This document shows positions 16,438 to 24,710 of a stretch of 64,000 nt of DNA, piece after piece. Positions within the stretch are counted from its first letter, which is position 1. Each line of letters opens with the position of its first letter. The stretch is from Kitasatospora aureofaciens (GTDB lineage: Bacteria; Actinomycetota; Actinomycetes; Streptomycetales; Streptomycetaceae), in the NCBI GenBank assembly GCA_000720845.1, contig JODU01000019.1, positions 149,365 to 213,364 on the forward strand, read 5' to 3'. The notes below the pieces were generated by a model, which was given only the letters and a program-made list of their open reading frames with translations, was not told where the DNA came from and searched no databases. The position numbers and the translations under genes were made by a program.

Positions 16438-17736
16438 ATGCCGCAACCGACCCGAGCGCACCCGTCCCGTCCCACTCATCCCGCCCCGTTCCTGGCCGTC
16501 ACCGCCGACACCCTGGTCGCGGCCGACTTCCGCCCCCGCACCGGGCACCGGCCGCCCGGCCCGTACCGGCGCCTCCTCTCCATGCCCGGCGCACGGGCGT
16601 TCACGACCGGGAATCTCATCGCCCGGCTGCCCATGGGCATGTTCAGCGTCAGCGCCGTCGTGATGATCGCCGGCACCCGTGGTTCGTACGCCCTCGCCGG
16701 CGCCGTCACCGCGACCGGGCTGGCGGCGACGGCACTGGTCGCCCCGTGGACCGCGCGCCTCGTGGACCGGTACGGCCAGGCCAGGGTGGCCCTGCCCGCC
16801 ACCCTGATCGCCGCGCTGGGCTCCCTCGCGCTGCTGCTGTGCGTGCGGTACGGGGCACCCGCCTGGACCCTGTTCGCCGCGTACGCCGCGACCGCGACGA
16901 CGCCCAACACCGGCGGCATGGCCCGTGCCCGCTGGGCCCACCTGCTGAAGGGCGACGCCGACGCGCTGCACACCGCGAACTCCTTCGAACAGGCCACGGA
17001 CGAGCTGTGCTTCATGCTCGGGCCGGTCCTCGCGGCGTTCCTGTGCACCACCGTGTTCCCGGAGGCGGGCACGCTGGTGGGCGTGGTGCTGCTGGTGACC
17101 GGCATGCTGCTGTTCACCGCCCGGCGTTCGACCGAGCCGCCGGCCCGCCCGCGCCCGACGGCGAAGGCGCCCTTCCGGGCCCCGGGCATCCCGTCGCTGC
17201 TGGTGGTGTGCCTGGCGATGGGCGGGATCTTCGGCGCCATGGAGGTCGTCACCATCGCGTTCGCGGACGCACAGGGTCACCGCGCGGCCGCCGGTGTGGT
17301 CCTCGCCCTGCAGGCGGCCGGTTCCTGCGCGGCGGGCCTGGTCTACGGCGCGGTCAAGCCCGCCGGACCGGCCGAGCACCGGCTGCCGTGGTGCGTGGCC
17401 GCGATGGCCGCCCTACTGACGCTGCCGCTCCTCGCGGCCTCCCTCAGCGGCTCACTGCCGCTGCTGGCGCTCACGCTGCTGGTCGGCGGGATGGCGACGG
17501 CCCCGACGATGGTGACCACGATGACGCTGGTCCAGCACCGCACCCCGGAGGGCCGCCTGAACGAGGGCATGACCCTGGCGGTGACCGGTCTGCTCGGCGG
17601 CATCGCCTGCGGCAGCGCGGCGGGCGGCTGGACGGTGGAGCACCTCTCTCCCACCGCGGCCTACGGCGTACCGGTCACGGCGGCCGCGGCGGCCCTGCTC
17701 CTGACCCTGCTGCCGCCGCGGCGGGTTCTTCCGTGA
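16438..17736 (+). CDS. MFS transporter
   Basis: The 432-aa product has about 12 membrane helices in two halves. It shows GNLIARLPMGMFSVSAVVMI near helix 1 and the loop signature VDRYGQARVALPATL after helix 2. No substrate is indicated. Actinobacterial relatives are mostly predicted efflux proteins. I chose ATG 16438 rather than the longer frame at 16345 because the extra 31 residues overlap the LysR promoter and start, and have poor codon bias. The LysR gene next to it suggests induction by a small molecule. Confidence 0.83.
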   Translation: MPQPTRAHPSRPTHPAPFLAVTADTLVAADFRPRTGHRPPGPYRRLLSMPGARAFTTGNLIARLPMGMFSVSAVVMIAGTRGSYALAGAVTATGLAATALVAPWTARLVDRYGQARVALPATLIAALGSLALLLCVRYGAPAWTLFAAYAATATTPNTGGMARARWAHLLKGDADALHTANSFEQATDELCFMLGPVLAAFLCTTVFPEAGTLVGVVLLVTGMLLFTARRSTEPPARPRPTAKAPFRAPGIPSLLVVCLAMGGIFGAMEVVTIAFADAQGHRAAAGVVLALQAAGSCAAGLVYGAVKPAGPAEHRLPWCVAAMAALLTLPLLAASLSGSLPLLALTLLVGGMATAPTMVTTMTLVQHRTPEGRLNEGMTLAVTGLLGGIACGSAAGGWTVEHLSPTAAYGVPVTAAAAALLLTLLPPRRVLP

Positions 17737-17789
17737 GGGGGTGCGGGTGGCGGAGCCCCCGCGTCGCGCGGCACAGCCGCACGAAAACG

Positions 17790-17838
17790 ACGAGGGCGAC
17801 GTGGCTCGCGCTTACCGCGCGAGCCACGTCGCCCTCGT
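17790..17838. terminator. Strong bidirectional terminator for ssrA and the MFS gene
   Basis: A perfect 22-bp stem (17790-17811 with 17817-17838) with a TTACC loop lies 5 bases beyond the tmRNA 3' end. On the minus strand it is followed by CGTTTTCG, a short U-rich tail. It also lies 53 bp after the MFS stop, so it can serve both convergent transcripts. Confidence 0.93.
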
Positions 17839-17843
17839 CCTCG

Positions 17844-18239
17844 TGGAGATGGCGGGAATCGAACCCGCGTCCAACGGTGCGGAATCAGGGCTTCTCCGTG
17901 TGCAGTCCGCTTCGATTTTCTCAGCCCCGGAGATCACGCGGACAAGTCTCCGACGGGCTCAGTCACTGTTTGGTTTCCCTCTTCACCCCGTGACCGGGAT
18001 CAAGGTTTAGTCCCCTAGCTGATGCCAGGATCCGGGTCGGGAACAGCCCCGGGCTGACACTCCCTTAGTAGGAGGCTCGCTTCGCTACCTGAGATCAGGC
18101 AGCGAGGGCGAAGGCCTGCTGGGAGGAATCGCGCTTGGTGTTGGCGATTATTTTTTCGGCCTGTGGTTTACGAGATCATGGCCGCTTCCTCGACACGCTT
18201 CCCCTGCTTCGACAGCCGCTGTCGAAACCGATCATCCCC
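17844..18239 (-). ncRNA. ssrA: tmRNA (ssrA)
   Basis: The 396-nt RNA has a 5' end GGGGATGATCGGTTTCGACA and a 3' end with the TpsiC arm GGTTCGATTCCCGCC and CATCTCC, which pairs with the 5' GGGGATG to form the acceptor stem. The tag reading frame at 18095-18145 encodes ANTKRDSSQQAFALAA followed by TGA, the known Streptomyces tag. CCA is not encoded: the discriminator A is followed by CGA. With SmpB, encoded just upstream on the same strand, it rescues ribosomes stalled on broken messages and marks the product for proteolysis. Confidence 0.97.
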
Positions 18240-18298
18240 ATGTTGATTTTTCAAGTCCTCCGAAGAGGGGTGCGCACCCTCTGTGGGGTGCAGGTGCC

Positions 18299-18328
18299 AT
18301 CATACGTGAACAACACGCACGCGTGCCA
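18299..18328 (-). promoter_or_regulatory. ssrA: Candidate ssrA promoter
   Basis: TGGCAC (18323-18328) and TATGAT (18299-18304), read on the minus strand, are separated by 18 bp and lie about 60 bp upstream of the mature tmRNA 5' end. The resulting leader would be removed by RNase P. The -35 is weak, so this is only a candidate. Confidence 0.35.
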
Positions 18329-18345
18329 GCCTATTCCGGCGGGCC

Positions 18346-18825
18346 TCAGGCCCGCTGCTTGCGCCGGATCGCCGAGATCGTCCGCTCCGCCTCGCGACGG
18401 TCCTGCTTCTCCCGGAGGGTCTGCCGCTTGTCGTACTCCTTCTTGCCCCGTGCCAGCGCGATCTCGACCTTGGCGCGCCCGTCCTTGAAGTAGAGCGCCA
18501 GGGGCACGATCGTGTGACCGGTCTCCTGGGACTTCGACTCCAGCTTGTCGATCTCCACGCGGTGCAGCAGCAGCTTCCGCTTGCGGCGGGCACTGTGGTT
18601 GGTCCAGGTGCCCTGGCTGTACTCCGGCACGTGCACGTTGTGCAGCCACGCTTCGTGACCGTCCAGCTGCACGAAGCCGTCGGCCAGCGAGGCCCGGCCC
18701 TGGCGCAGCGACTTCACCTCGGTGCCGGACAGCACGAGGCCGGCCTCGTAGGTGTCGAGGATCTGGTAGTCGTGCCGCGCCTTCTTGTTCTGCGCGATCA
18801 GCTTGCGCCCTTTTTCCTTAGCCAT
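18346..18825 (-). CDS. smpB: SsrA-binding protein SmpB
   Basis: The 159-aa protein has the SmpB core: MAKEKGRKLIAQNKKARHDY, then GLVLSGTEVKSLRQGRASL, DGFVQLDGHEAWLHNVHV and NHSARRKRKLLLHR, and the basic C-terminal tail REKQDRREAERTISAIRRK that enters the mRNA channel. It binds the tRNA-like end of tmRNA and delivers it to stalled ribosomes. Length is normal. I chose the ATG at 18825; another ATG four codons upstream (18837) is possible, and neither has a strong ribosome binding site. The tmRNA gene follows 106 bp downstream. Confidence 0.95.
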   Translation of the reverse strand: MAKEKGRKLIAQNKKARHDYQILDTYEAGLVLSGTEVKSLRQGRASLADGFVQLDGHEAWLHNVHVPEYSQGTWTNHSARRKRKLLLHRVEIDKLESKSQETGHTIVPLALYFKDGRAKVEIALARGKKEYDKRQTLREKQDRREAERTISAIRRKQRA

Positions 18826-18871
18826 AGTGCGGTCCATTTTGGCACTACGGAGGGGCCTGGCGGAAAGCGGA

Positions 18872-20059
18872 TTACGCGGTCGGCCCGAGCCCGCTCAGCA
18901 CCGTCCGGGCCCGTCCGAGCGCGGCCGGGTCGCTCGGGTCGACCTCCAGGTCGGGCGTGATGCCCGTGCCGTCGACCCCCCGCCCGGAGGGGGTGCGGTA
19001 GTGCCCGACGGTCAGCTCGGCCACCGAGCCGTCGGGCAGCCGGCTCGGCATCTGCACCGAGCCCTTGCCGAAGGTGCGGGAGCCCAGGACGACCGCACGG
19101 CCGCGGTCCTGGAGGGCCCCGGTGAGCAGCTCGGCCGCGCTCATCGTGCCGCCGTCGACGAGCGCGACCAGGGGCCTGGTGGTGTCGCCGCCGGCCTCGG
19201 CGTGCAGTGCCCGCTGGTCGCCGTCGACGTCGTACGTGGCGACCAGGCCGCCGTCGAGGAAGGCGGAGGCGGCGGTGACGGCCTCGGTGACCAGGCCGCC
19301 GGAGTTGCCGCGCAGGTCGAGGACGACCCCGGCGTCGGACGGCACCCGGGCCACGGCCTCGCGCACCTGCTCGCCGACGCCCTTGGTGAAGGAGGCGACC
19401 TTGACGACGGTGGGGCCCTCGGCGAGCGTGCGGACGGTCACGGGGTCCGTGGACAGCCGGGCGCGGCGCACGGTCTCGGTCCACGCGCGCGTGCCGCGCT
19501 CCAGGCCCAGCCGGACGGCGGTGCCAGCGGGCTCCGGCTCGGTGTCGCCGCGCAGTATGGAGACGACCTCGGTGACGGGCCGCCCGTCGACCCGCTCGCC
19601 GTCGACGCTGCGCAGCCGGTCGCCCTCGCGGATCCCGGCGTCCGCGGCGGGTGAGCCTGAGCGCACCCTGGTCACCTGGATGCGGCCGTCGCGCTCGCGG
19701 CGCGCGGAGAGTCCGACGCCGGTGTACCGGCCGTCGAGGGCGTCCTCCAACTCCTCGTACTCGCCCTCGGAGTAGACGGCGCCCCAGCGGTCCCCGCTGC
19801 GGCTGACCGCGCGTTCGGCGGCCTCCACGGGGGACTTGCCGTCGGCCATGGCCTCGGCCGCCGCGCGGGCGACGTCGTCGTGGCGGGCCTGCTGACCGGC
19901 CGGGGCGGCCGAACGGGCCGTGCCGGGCTCGGACTTCCGCTCCGGCCCGGGGAGCGATCCGGTGGCCGCGCCCGCGACGAGCACGCTGGCGAACACCAAG
20001 GTCAGGGCGGCCCCGTGGCGCACACGACGGGGCTGACAGAACGGGTCACGACCTGACAT
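18872..20059 (-). CDS. S41 carboxy-terminal processing protease (secreted, PDZ)
   Basis: The 395-aa protein has a signal-anchor (HGAALTLVFASVLVAGAATG), a linker, a PDZ domain (about residues 95-180, with YTGVGLSARRERDGRI and GSPAADAGIREGDRL) and an S41 protease domain. The catalytic Ser sits in GGTMSAAELLTGALQDRG and the catalytic Lys in SRTFGKGSVQ. It acts outside the membrane, cutting C-termini of envelope proteins. It lies directly downstream of ftsEX on the same strand, a common actinobacterial order (ftsE-ftsX-ctp-smpB). ATG 20059 gives a proper signal peptide; the frame stays open to 20131 but overlaps ftsX. Confidence 0.88.
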   Translation of the reverse strand: MSGRDPFCQPRRVRHGAALTLVFASVLVAGAATGSLPGPERKSEPGTARSAAPAGQQARHDDVARAAAEAMADGKSPVEAAERAVSRSGDRWGAVYSEGEYEELEDALDGRYTGVGLSARRERDGRIQVTRVRSGSPAADAGIREGDRLRSVDGERVDGRPVTEVVSILRGDTEPEPAGTAVRLGLERGTRAWTETVRRARLSTDPVTVRTLAEGPTVVKVASFTKGVGEQVREAVARVPSDAGVVLDLRGNSGGLVTEAVTAASAFLDGGLVATYDVDGDQRALHAEAGGDTTRPLVALVDGGTMSAAELLTGALQDRGRAVVLGSRTFGKGSVQMPSRLPDGSVAELTVGHYRTPSGRGVDGTGITPDLEVDPSDPAALGRARTVLSGLGPTA

Positions 20060-20127
20060 GCCGGTGAGTCTAGGACAACGCGTAAGGGCCGCACGGTCCC
20101 TTGACCACGCGGCCCCCTTGGTATGTG

Positions 20128-21045
20128 TCACACCTTCAGGTACTTGCGCAACGCGAAGAACGCCGCCAACGCGGGCATCAGCAGACTCGTGGCCAGGATG
20201 AGCGGCAGCTTCGTCAGGACGGCGTCCCAGCCGATGAAGTTGATCAGGTTCAGCTTCTCGGACAGGGCGAGTCCGTGATCGATGATGAAGTACCTGGCGA
20301 TCACGAGGAAGCCGCAGGCGACACCACCGCCGATCAGACCGGCGACCGCCGCCTCCATAATGAACGGCGCCTGGATGTAGAAGCCGGACGCGCCCACGAG
20401 GCGCATGATGCCGGTCTCGCGGCGCCGGCTGAACGCCGAGACGCGCACGGTGTTGACGATCAGCATCAGGGCGACCACGAGCATGAGGGCCATCACCGCG
20501 CGGGCGGCCCAGTTCATGCCGTTGAGAAGGCCGAAGAGGTTGTCCAGGATGCCCTTCTGGTCCTGCACGGACTGCACGCCGTCCCGGCCGTCGAAGGCGG
20601 TCGCGATGACCTGGTACTTCTCCGGGTCCTTCAGCTTGATCCGGTACGACTCCTGCATCTGGTCGGGAGTGAGGGAGCTGGCCAGCGGCGAGTCGCCGAA
20701 CTGCTCCTTGTAGTGCTTGTACGCCTCGTCCTGCGACTCGTAGGTCACCTTCTCGACGACGGCCATCTCGTCGAGGTCGGACATGATCTGCTTCTTCTGG
20801 TCCTCGGTCACCGCGCCCTTGGCGCAGTTGGGATCGGACTCGGCGTCGCTCTTGTTGCAGAGGAAGACCGAGACGTTGACCTTGTCGTACCAGTAGCCCT
20901 TCATGTTGTTGACCTGGTCGCTCATCAGCAGCGAACCGCCGAACAGGGCCAGGGACAGGGCGACCGAGACGATGACCGCGAAGGTCATCGTCAGATTGCG
21001 GCGAAGACCGACTCCGATCTCCGAGACTACGAACTGGGCGCGCAT
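20128..21045 (-). CDS. ftsX: Cell division protein FtsX
   Basis: The 305-aa protein starts MRAQFVVSEIGVGLRRNLTM, has a first helix (FAVIVSVALSLALFGGSLLM), an outside domain of about 120 residues with a disulphide-capable pair (FLCNKSDAESDPNC), and three C-terminal helices including AVMALMLVVALMLIVNTVRV and MRLVGASGFYIQAPF. With FtsE it forms an ABC-like complex that switches on peptidoglycan hydrolases rather than moving a substrate. It lies 31 bp downstream of ftsE, in one operon. Confidence 0.95.
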   Translation of the reverse strand: MRAQFVVSEIGVGLRRNLTMTFAVIVSVALSLALFGGSLLMSDQVNNMKGYWYDKVNVSVFLCNKSDAESDPNCAKGAVTEDQKKQIMSDLDEMAVVEKVTYESQDEAYKHYKEQFGDSPLASSLTPDQMQESYRIKLKDPEKYQVIATAFDGRDGVQSVQDQKGILDNLFGLLNGMNWAARAVMALMLVVALMLIVNTVRVSAFSRRRETGIMRLVGASGFYIQAPFIMEAAVAGLIGGGVACGFLVIARYFIIDHGLALSEKLNLINFIGWDAVLTKLPLILATSLLMPALAAFFALRKYLKV

Positions 21046-21076
21046 GGCGTCTCGTTAAGCCTTTCGTTCCTCGTCG

Positions 21077-21766
21077 TCAGTGCTGGTAGCCGTAGACACC
21101 GCGTGCCTGGTCCCGGACGAGGCGGCCCTTCTCCAGCTCGATGACGCGCTTGCGCATCTGGTCCACGATGTTCTGGTCGTGCGTGGCCATCACCACGGTG
21201 GTGCCCGTCCGGTTGATCCGGTCGAGCAGCTTCATGATGCCGACCGAGGTCTGCGGGTCGAGGTTGCCCGTGGGCTCGTCGGCGATCAGCAGCTTGGGCC
21301 GGTTGACGAAGGCGCGCGCGATGGCGACGCGCTGCTGCTCACCGCCGGACAGCTCGCCGGGCCTGCGGTCCTCCTTGCCGCCGAGTCCGACGAGGTCGAG
21401 GACCTGCGGCACGGACTTGCGGATCTCGCCGCGGGACTTGCCGATGACCTCCTGGGCGAAGGCGACGTTCTCGCCGACCGTCTTGTTCGGCAGCAGGCGG
21501 AAGTCCTGGAACACCGTCCCCAGCTGGCGCCGCATCTGCGGCACCTTCCAGTTGGACAGGCGGGCGAGGTCCTTCCCCAGAACGTGCACCTGTCCGTGGC
21601 TGCACCGCTCCTCGCGGAGGATCAGCCGCAGGAAGGTGGACTTTCCGGAGCCGGAGGACCCCACGAGGAAGACGAACTCGCCCTTCTCGACCTCCAGGGA
21701 GACGTCCCTGAGGGCTGGGTGGCTCTGTTTGGGGTAGACCTTGGAGACGTTGTCGAATCGGATCAC
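21077..21766 (-). CDS. ftsE: Cell division ATP-binding protein FtsE
   Basis: The 229-aa ATPase begins MIRFDNVSKVYPKQSHPALR and has Walker A GSSGSGKST, the ABC signature LSGGEQQRVAIARA, Walker B LLIADEPTGNLDP and the H-loop ATHDQ. Length is normal for FtsE. It pairs with FtsX, encoded 31 bp downstream. It is divergent from the small zinc-ribbon gene at 21981, with 214 bp between the two starts. Confidence 0.96.
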   Translation of the reverse strand: MIRFDNVSKVYPKQSHPALRDVSLEVEKGEFVFLVGSSGSGKSTFLRLILREERCSHGQVHVLGKDLARLSNWKVPQMRRQLGTVFQDFRLLPNKTVGENVAFAQEVIGKSRGEIRKSVPQVLDLVGLGGKEDRRPGELSGGEQQRVAIARAFVNRPKLLIADEPTGNLDPQTSVGIMKLLDRINRTGTTVVMATHDQNIVDQMRKRVIELEKGRLVRDQARGVYGYQH

Positions 21767-21980
21767 GGATGCACCACGGGTCGCCGGGGGTAGATGTGCG
21801 TGACCTTACGCGAACCGGGGAGCGGACCGCAGTCACCGGTCTGGGTTGCGCATCAGTTGCGTGTTTTGTCCCCGCGGGAGGGCGCGCGGGGGCCCACGGA
21901 ACCTGGCACAGTGGAAGGGGAACGTTCGTGTCGTCGCGCGCGTTCTTCCGAACAGAGCCGGTGGCAAGGAGGGCGAGCGC

Positions 21981-22175
21981 ATGACGTACGACCGGTTGGT
22001 GTGCGCGAACTGCGCGGCGCCCGTGAGTGAGGGCAGGTGCCCGGTGTGCCGGGCCAACCGCGAGCGGCTGCAGCAGGAGAGCAATTTCCTCGCGGGACTG
22101 AATCCGACGACGCTGATCGCGCTGCTGGCGGTGCTGATCGCGGCGGTGGCCCTGCTGGCCCACCAGGGCGTCTGA
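21981..22175 (+). CDS. Small zinc-ribbon membrane protein
   Basis: This 64-aa protein has two CxxC pairs (CANC and CPVC) spaced as a zinc ribbon, then a short basic helix (RANRERLQQESNFLAGLN) and one C-terminal membrane helix (TTLIALLAVLIAAVALLA). The ATG at 21981 has an excellent AAGGAGGG ribosome binding site, so it is surely translated. Its role is unknown. It could be a small adaptor or redox/metal sensor at the membrane. It is divergent from ftsEX. Confidence 0.85.
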   Translation: MTYDRLVCANCAAPVSEGRCPVCRANRERLQQESNFLAGLNPTTLIALLAVLIAAVALLAHQGV

Positions 22176-22240
22176 GAGGCCGGGAGCGGCTCTCGGCCCG
22201 CCAGGGGGCAGACAGGCGGGCCGGGAAGCGCGGAAGACGT

Positions 22241-22278
22241 GGAAGGGGCCCGGAGCGATGACGCTCCGGGCCCCTTCC
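22241..22278. terminator. Bidirectional terminator
   Basis: A perfect 17-bp stem (22241-22257 with 22262-22278) and ATGA loop lies between the convergent zinc-ribbon gene and the LAETG protein gene. It ends transcription from both sides. Confidence 0.92.
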
Positions 22279-22313
22279 GTCTGCGTGCGCGGTGCGTACG
22301 CGGACGGCTACCT

Positions 22314-23201
22314 TCAGGCAGCAGCCCCGCCGCGGCCGTTCATCAGGCGCGGCAGGAAGCGGAAGCCGATGCCTCCGGCGATCATCGTCGCGGCGCCGAC
22401 CAGCAGGAACGTGGTCTCGGCCGCTCCCGTCTCGGCGAGCTCCTCACCGCTGCCCTGGGCCGCGGCGTCGGAGGAGGCCGGGGCCTCCTCGCCGGTGTCG
22501 GTCAGCGCGGAGGAACCCTCCTCCTGAGCGACGTTGTCGTTGCCGCCGCCGTCGGGGGTGGTGTTGTCGCCGCCACCGGTGCCGCCGGAGTTGCCACCGC
22601 CACCGTTGCCGCCGTTGCCACCGCCGTTGTCGCCGCTTCCGCCGCCGTTGCCGGAACCGCCGTTGTCGCCGTTGCCGCCGTTGTTACCGGCGCCACCGTT
22701 GTTGCCGTTGCCGCCGTTGTTACCGGCACCGCCGTCGTTGCCGTTGCCACCGTTGTCGCCGTTGCCGCCGTTGTTACCGGCGCCGCCGTTGTTGCCGTTA
22801 CCGCCGTTGTTGCCGTTGCCGCCGTTGTTACCGGCGCCGCCGTTGTTGCCACCCTCGGTGGTGCCTTCCACGGCGCCCTCGGTGGTGCCTTCCGTGGTCC
22901 CCTCGGTGGTGCCCTCGACCACACCGGCGATGGAGCCCTCGGTGGTGCCCTCGATCACACCGGCGATGGAGCCCTCGGTCGTACCTTCGATGGTGCCCTC
23001 GGTGGTCCCCTCGGTCGTGCCTTCGGTGTCCCCCTCGCCACCCTGGACGCTGATACCGAGGTTGACACCGTCGTTGCCCGCGCCGGCGTTCACGCCGATG
23101 TCGAGCGCCGAAGCGGCACCCGCCGCGGTCAGGGAGGCACCGGCCGCGATCACGGCGCCGGCCGCTATGCGCGCGACACGGATGCGCGTCTTCTTCGTCA
23201 T
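22314..23201 (-). CDS. Secreted repeat-rich LAETG sortase substrate
   Basis: The 295-aa protein starts with a signal peptide (KKTRIRVARIAAGAVIAAGA, cleavage near ASA-LD). A block of about 20 GTTEG/GSIAG repeats follows (residues 55-115), then a block of NNGGNGNNGGAG repeats (116-215). An acidic stretch leads to LAETG, a hydrophobic helix (TTFLLVGAATMIAGGIGF) and a basic tail RFLPRLMNGRGG. LAXTG is the motif of class E sortases in Streptomyces, which also anchor long chaplins, so this protein is probably wall-linked with an extended glycine/asparagine stalk. No chaplin domain is present. The start has a GGGGGTAG ribosome binding site. Its function is unknown. Confidence 0.87.
   Translation of the reverse strand: MTKKTRIRVARIAAGAVIAAGASLTAAGAASALDIGVNAGAGNDGVNLGISVQGGEGDTEGTTEGTTEGTIEGTTEGSIAGVIEGTTEGSIAGVVEGTTEGTTEGTTEGAVEGTTEGGNNGGAGNNGGNGNNGGNGNNGGAGNNGGNGDNGGNGNDGGAGNNGGNGNNGGAGNNGGNGDNGGSGNGGGSGDNGGGNGGNGGGGNSGGTGGGDNTTPDGGGNDNVAQEEGSSALTDTGEEAPASSDAAAQGSGEELAETGAAETTFLLVGAATMIAGGIGFRFLPRLMNGRGGAAA
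22570..23040 (-). repeat. Two in-gene repeat blocks of the LAETG protein
   Basis: About 22570-22852 is a degenerate 9- to 15-bp repeat encoding NNGG/GNG units, and about 22850-23040 repeats GGTGGTGCC-type units encoding TTEG. Such tandem DNA is prone to copy-number change and to assembly error, so the length of the stalk may vary between strains. Confidence 0.8.
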
Positions 23202-23464
23202 GTAGTTGCTACCCCCAGTAGCCGATTCAGTCGGTGAGGCCGCACTCGGGGGCCGTGATCGACGGGGGTGGCTGTGTGTGTGCTCAAGTCCCCCGGTTCA
23301 CATGCGCCCCAGAAATACGCATGCCGAGCCTCACCATTCCGAATGTTCAAAGCAACGTCAAGGCCATTGCGTACGCGATGTCCAGGTACGAGACGTATGC
23401 CGGACACAAAGGGTGTGAGTGTGATGCAAAACCCAGACATCACCGGCGAACAGGCGGCAGACAA
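23202..23464 (-). other. Long low-GC 5' region of the LAETG gene
   Basis: This stretch is clearly lower in GC than its surroundings and has no convincing gene. It probably holds the promoter and leader of the LAETG protein gene. A candidate promoter read on the minus strand is TTGACG (23356-23361), 17 bp, AATGGT (23333-23338), which would give a leader of about 130 nt. Confidence 0.4.
23333..23361 (-). promoter_or_regulatory. Candidate promoter of LAETG protein gene
   Basis: TTGACG and AATGGT with a 17-bp spacer lie about 130 bp upstream of the start codon on the minus strand. The -35 is good and the -10 is poor. Confidence 0.3.
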
Positions 23465-23499
23465 AAGGCAACCGCCGCCAGAACGGCGGCAGTTGCCTT
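23465..23499 (-). terminator. prfB terminator
   Basis: A 15-bp stem with one mismatch (23465-23479 with 23485-23499) and AGAAC loop lies 29 bp beyond the prfB stop, followed on the minus strand by TTTTGTCTG. It is a classical intrinsic terminator. Confidence 0.9.
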
Positions 23500-23527
23500 G
23501 TCGACAAAGCGGCGACTGAGGTTCGTG

Positions 23528-24634
23528 CTACTTCTCCCGCTGCTTGCGCCAGCGAATACCGGCCTCCAGGAAACCGTCGATCTCGCCGTTGAACACGGCC
23601 TCGGGGTTGCCCACTTCGTGCTCCGTACGCAGGTCCTTGACCATCTGGTACGGGTGCAGCACGTACGAACGCATCTGGTTGCCCCAGGAGTTGCCCCCGT
23701 CGCCCTTGAGGGCGTCCATCTTGGCCTGCTCCTCCTGGCGGCGCCGCTCCAGGAGCTTGGCCTGGAGGACGTTCATGGCGGTGGCCTTGTTCTGGATCTG
23801 GGAGCGCTCGTTCTGGCAGGAGACGACGATGCCGGTGGGGATGTGGGTGAGGCGCACCGCCGAGTCGGTGGTGTTCACACCCTGGCCGCCGGGGCCGGAG
23901 GACCGGTACACGTCCACCCGCAGCTCGGACTCGTCGATCTCGATGTGGTCGGTCTGCTCGACCACGGGGAGGATCTCGACGCCCGCGAAGGAGGTCTGGC
24001 GGCGCCCCTGGTTGTCGAAGGGCGAGATGCGCACCAGCCGGTGCGTGCCCTGCTCGACGGACAGGGTGCCGTAGGCGTACGGCGACTGCACGGCGAAGGT
24101 GGTCGACTTGATGCCGGCCTCCTCCGCGTACGACGTCTCGTAGACCTCGGTCTTGTAGCCGTGCTGCTCGGCCCAGCGCAGGTACATGCGCTGGAGCTTC
24201 TCGGCGAAGTCGGCGGCGTCCACGCCACCCGCCTCGGCGCGGATGTTGACGAGCGCCTCGCGCGCGTCGTACTCGCCGGAGAGCAGGGTGCGGACCTCCA
24301 TCTCGTCCAGCGCCTTGCGGACGGCCGTGAGCTCGGACTCGGCCTCGGCACGGGTGTCCGGGTCGTCCTCCTCCTCGGCCATCTCGAAGAGCACGCCGAG
24401 ATCGTCGATCCGGCCGCGCAGGGTCTCGGCCTTCCGCACCTCGGCCTGGAGGTGCGAGAGCTTGCTGGTGATCTTCTGCGCCGCCTCCGGGTCGTCCCAC
24501 AGGGAGGGCGCGGCCGCCTGCTCCTCGAGCACGGCGATGTCTGCCCTCAGCCTGTCGAGGTCCAGGACGGCCTCGATCGACTCCATGGTCGAGGAGAGGG
24601 ACTTCAGCTCTTCGGATACATCGACGACTGCCAC
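23528..24634 (-). CDS. prfB: Peptide chain release factor 2
   Basis: The 368-aa protein has the RF2 tripeptide region in SPFDNQGRRQTSFA, the GGQ catalytic motif in SGPGGQGVNTTDSAVRLTH, and the N-terminal helical domain (ELKSLSSTMESIEAVLDLDRL). It releases peptides at UGA and UAA. There is no programmed frameshift here: the frame is continuous from the GTG at 24634, unlike E. coli prfB. An upstream ribosome binding site is weak. It is the first gene of its transcript, followed by a strong terminator. Confidence 0.95.
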   Translation of the reverse strand: MAVVDVSEELKSLSSTMESIEAVLDLDRLRADIAVLEEQAAAPSLWDDPEAAQKITSKLSHLQAEVRKAETLRGRIDDLGVLFEMAEEEDDPDTRAEAESELTAVRKALDEMEVRTLLSGEYDAREALVNIRAEAGGVDAADFAEKLQRMYLRWAEQHGYKTEVYETSYAEEAGIKSTTFAVQSPYAYGTLSVEQGTHRLVRISPFDNQGRRQTSFAGVEILPVVEQTDHIEIDESELRVDVYRSSGPGGQGVNTTDSAVRLTHIPTGIVVSCQNERSQIQNKATAMNVLQAKLLERRRQEEQAKMDALKGDGGNSWGNQMRSYVLHPYQMVKDLRTEHEVGNPEAVFNGEIDGFLEAGIRWRKQREK

Positions 24635-24710
24635 GCATCCAGCGTAACGGCTCCGTCCAGCGGTCCACGCCCGACGGGTGCGGGCGCGGGCTGCGGCGGC
24701 GGGCCGGGCC

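Noticed and set aside
22570..23040. CRISPR array
   Set aside because: The repeats are in frame, 9-15 bp, without unique spacers, and encode the Gly/Asn and Thr/Glu stalk of a secreted protein.
23198..23464. Minus-strand 88-codon frame before the LAETG gene
   Set aside because: It has atypical codon use, overlaps the LAETG start and lies in a low-GC leader region.
23528..24634. Programmed frameshift in prfB as in E. coli
   Set aside because: The frame is continuous from the GTG start and there is no early UGA with an upstream Shine-Dalgarno.
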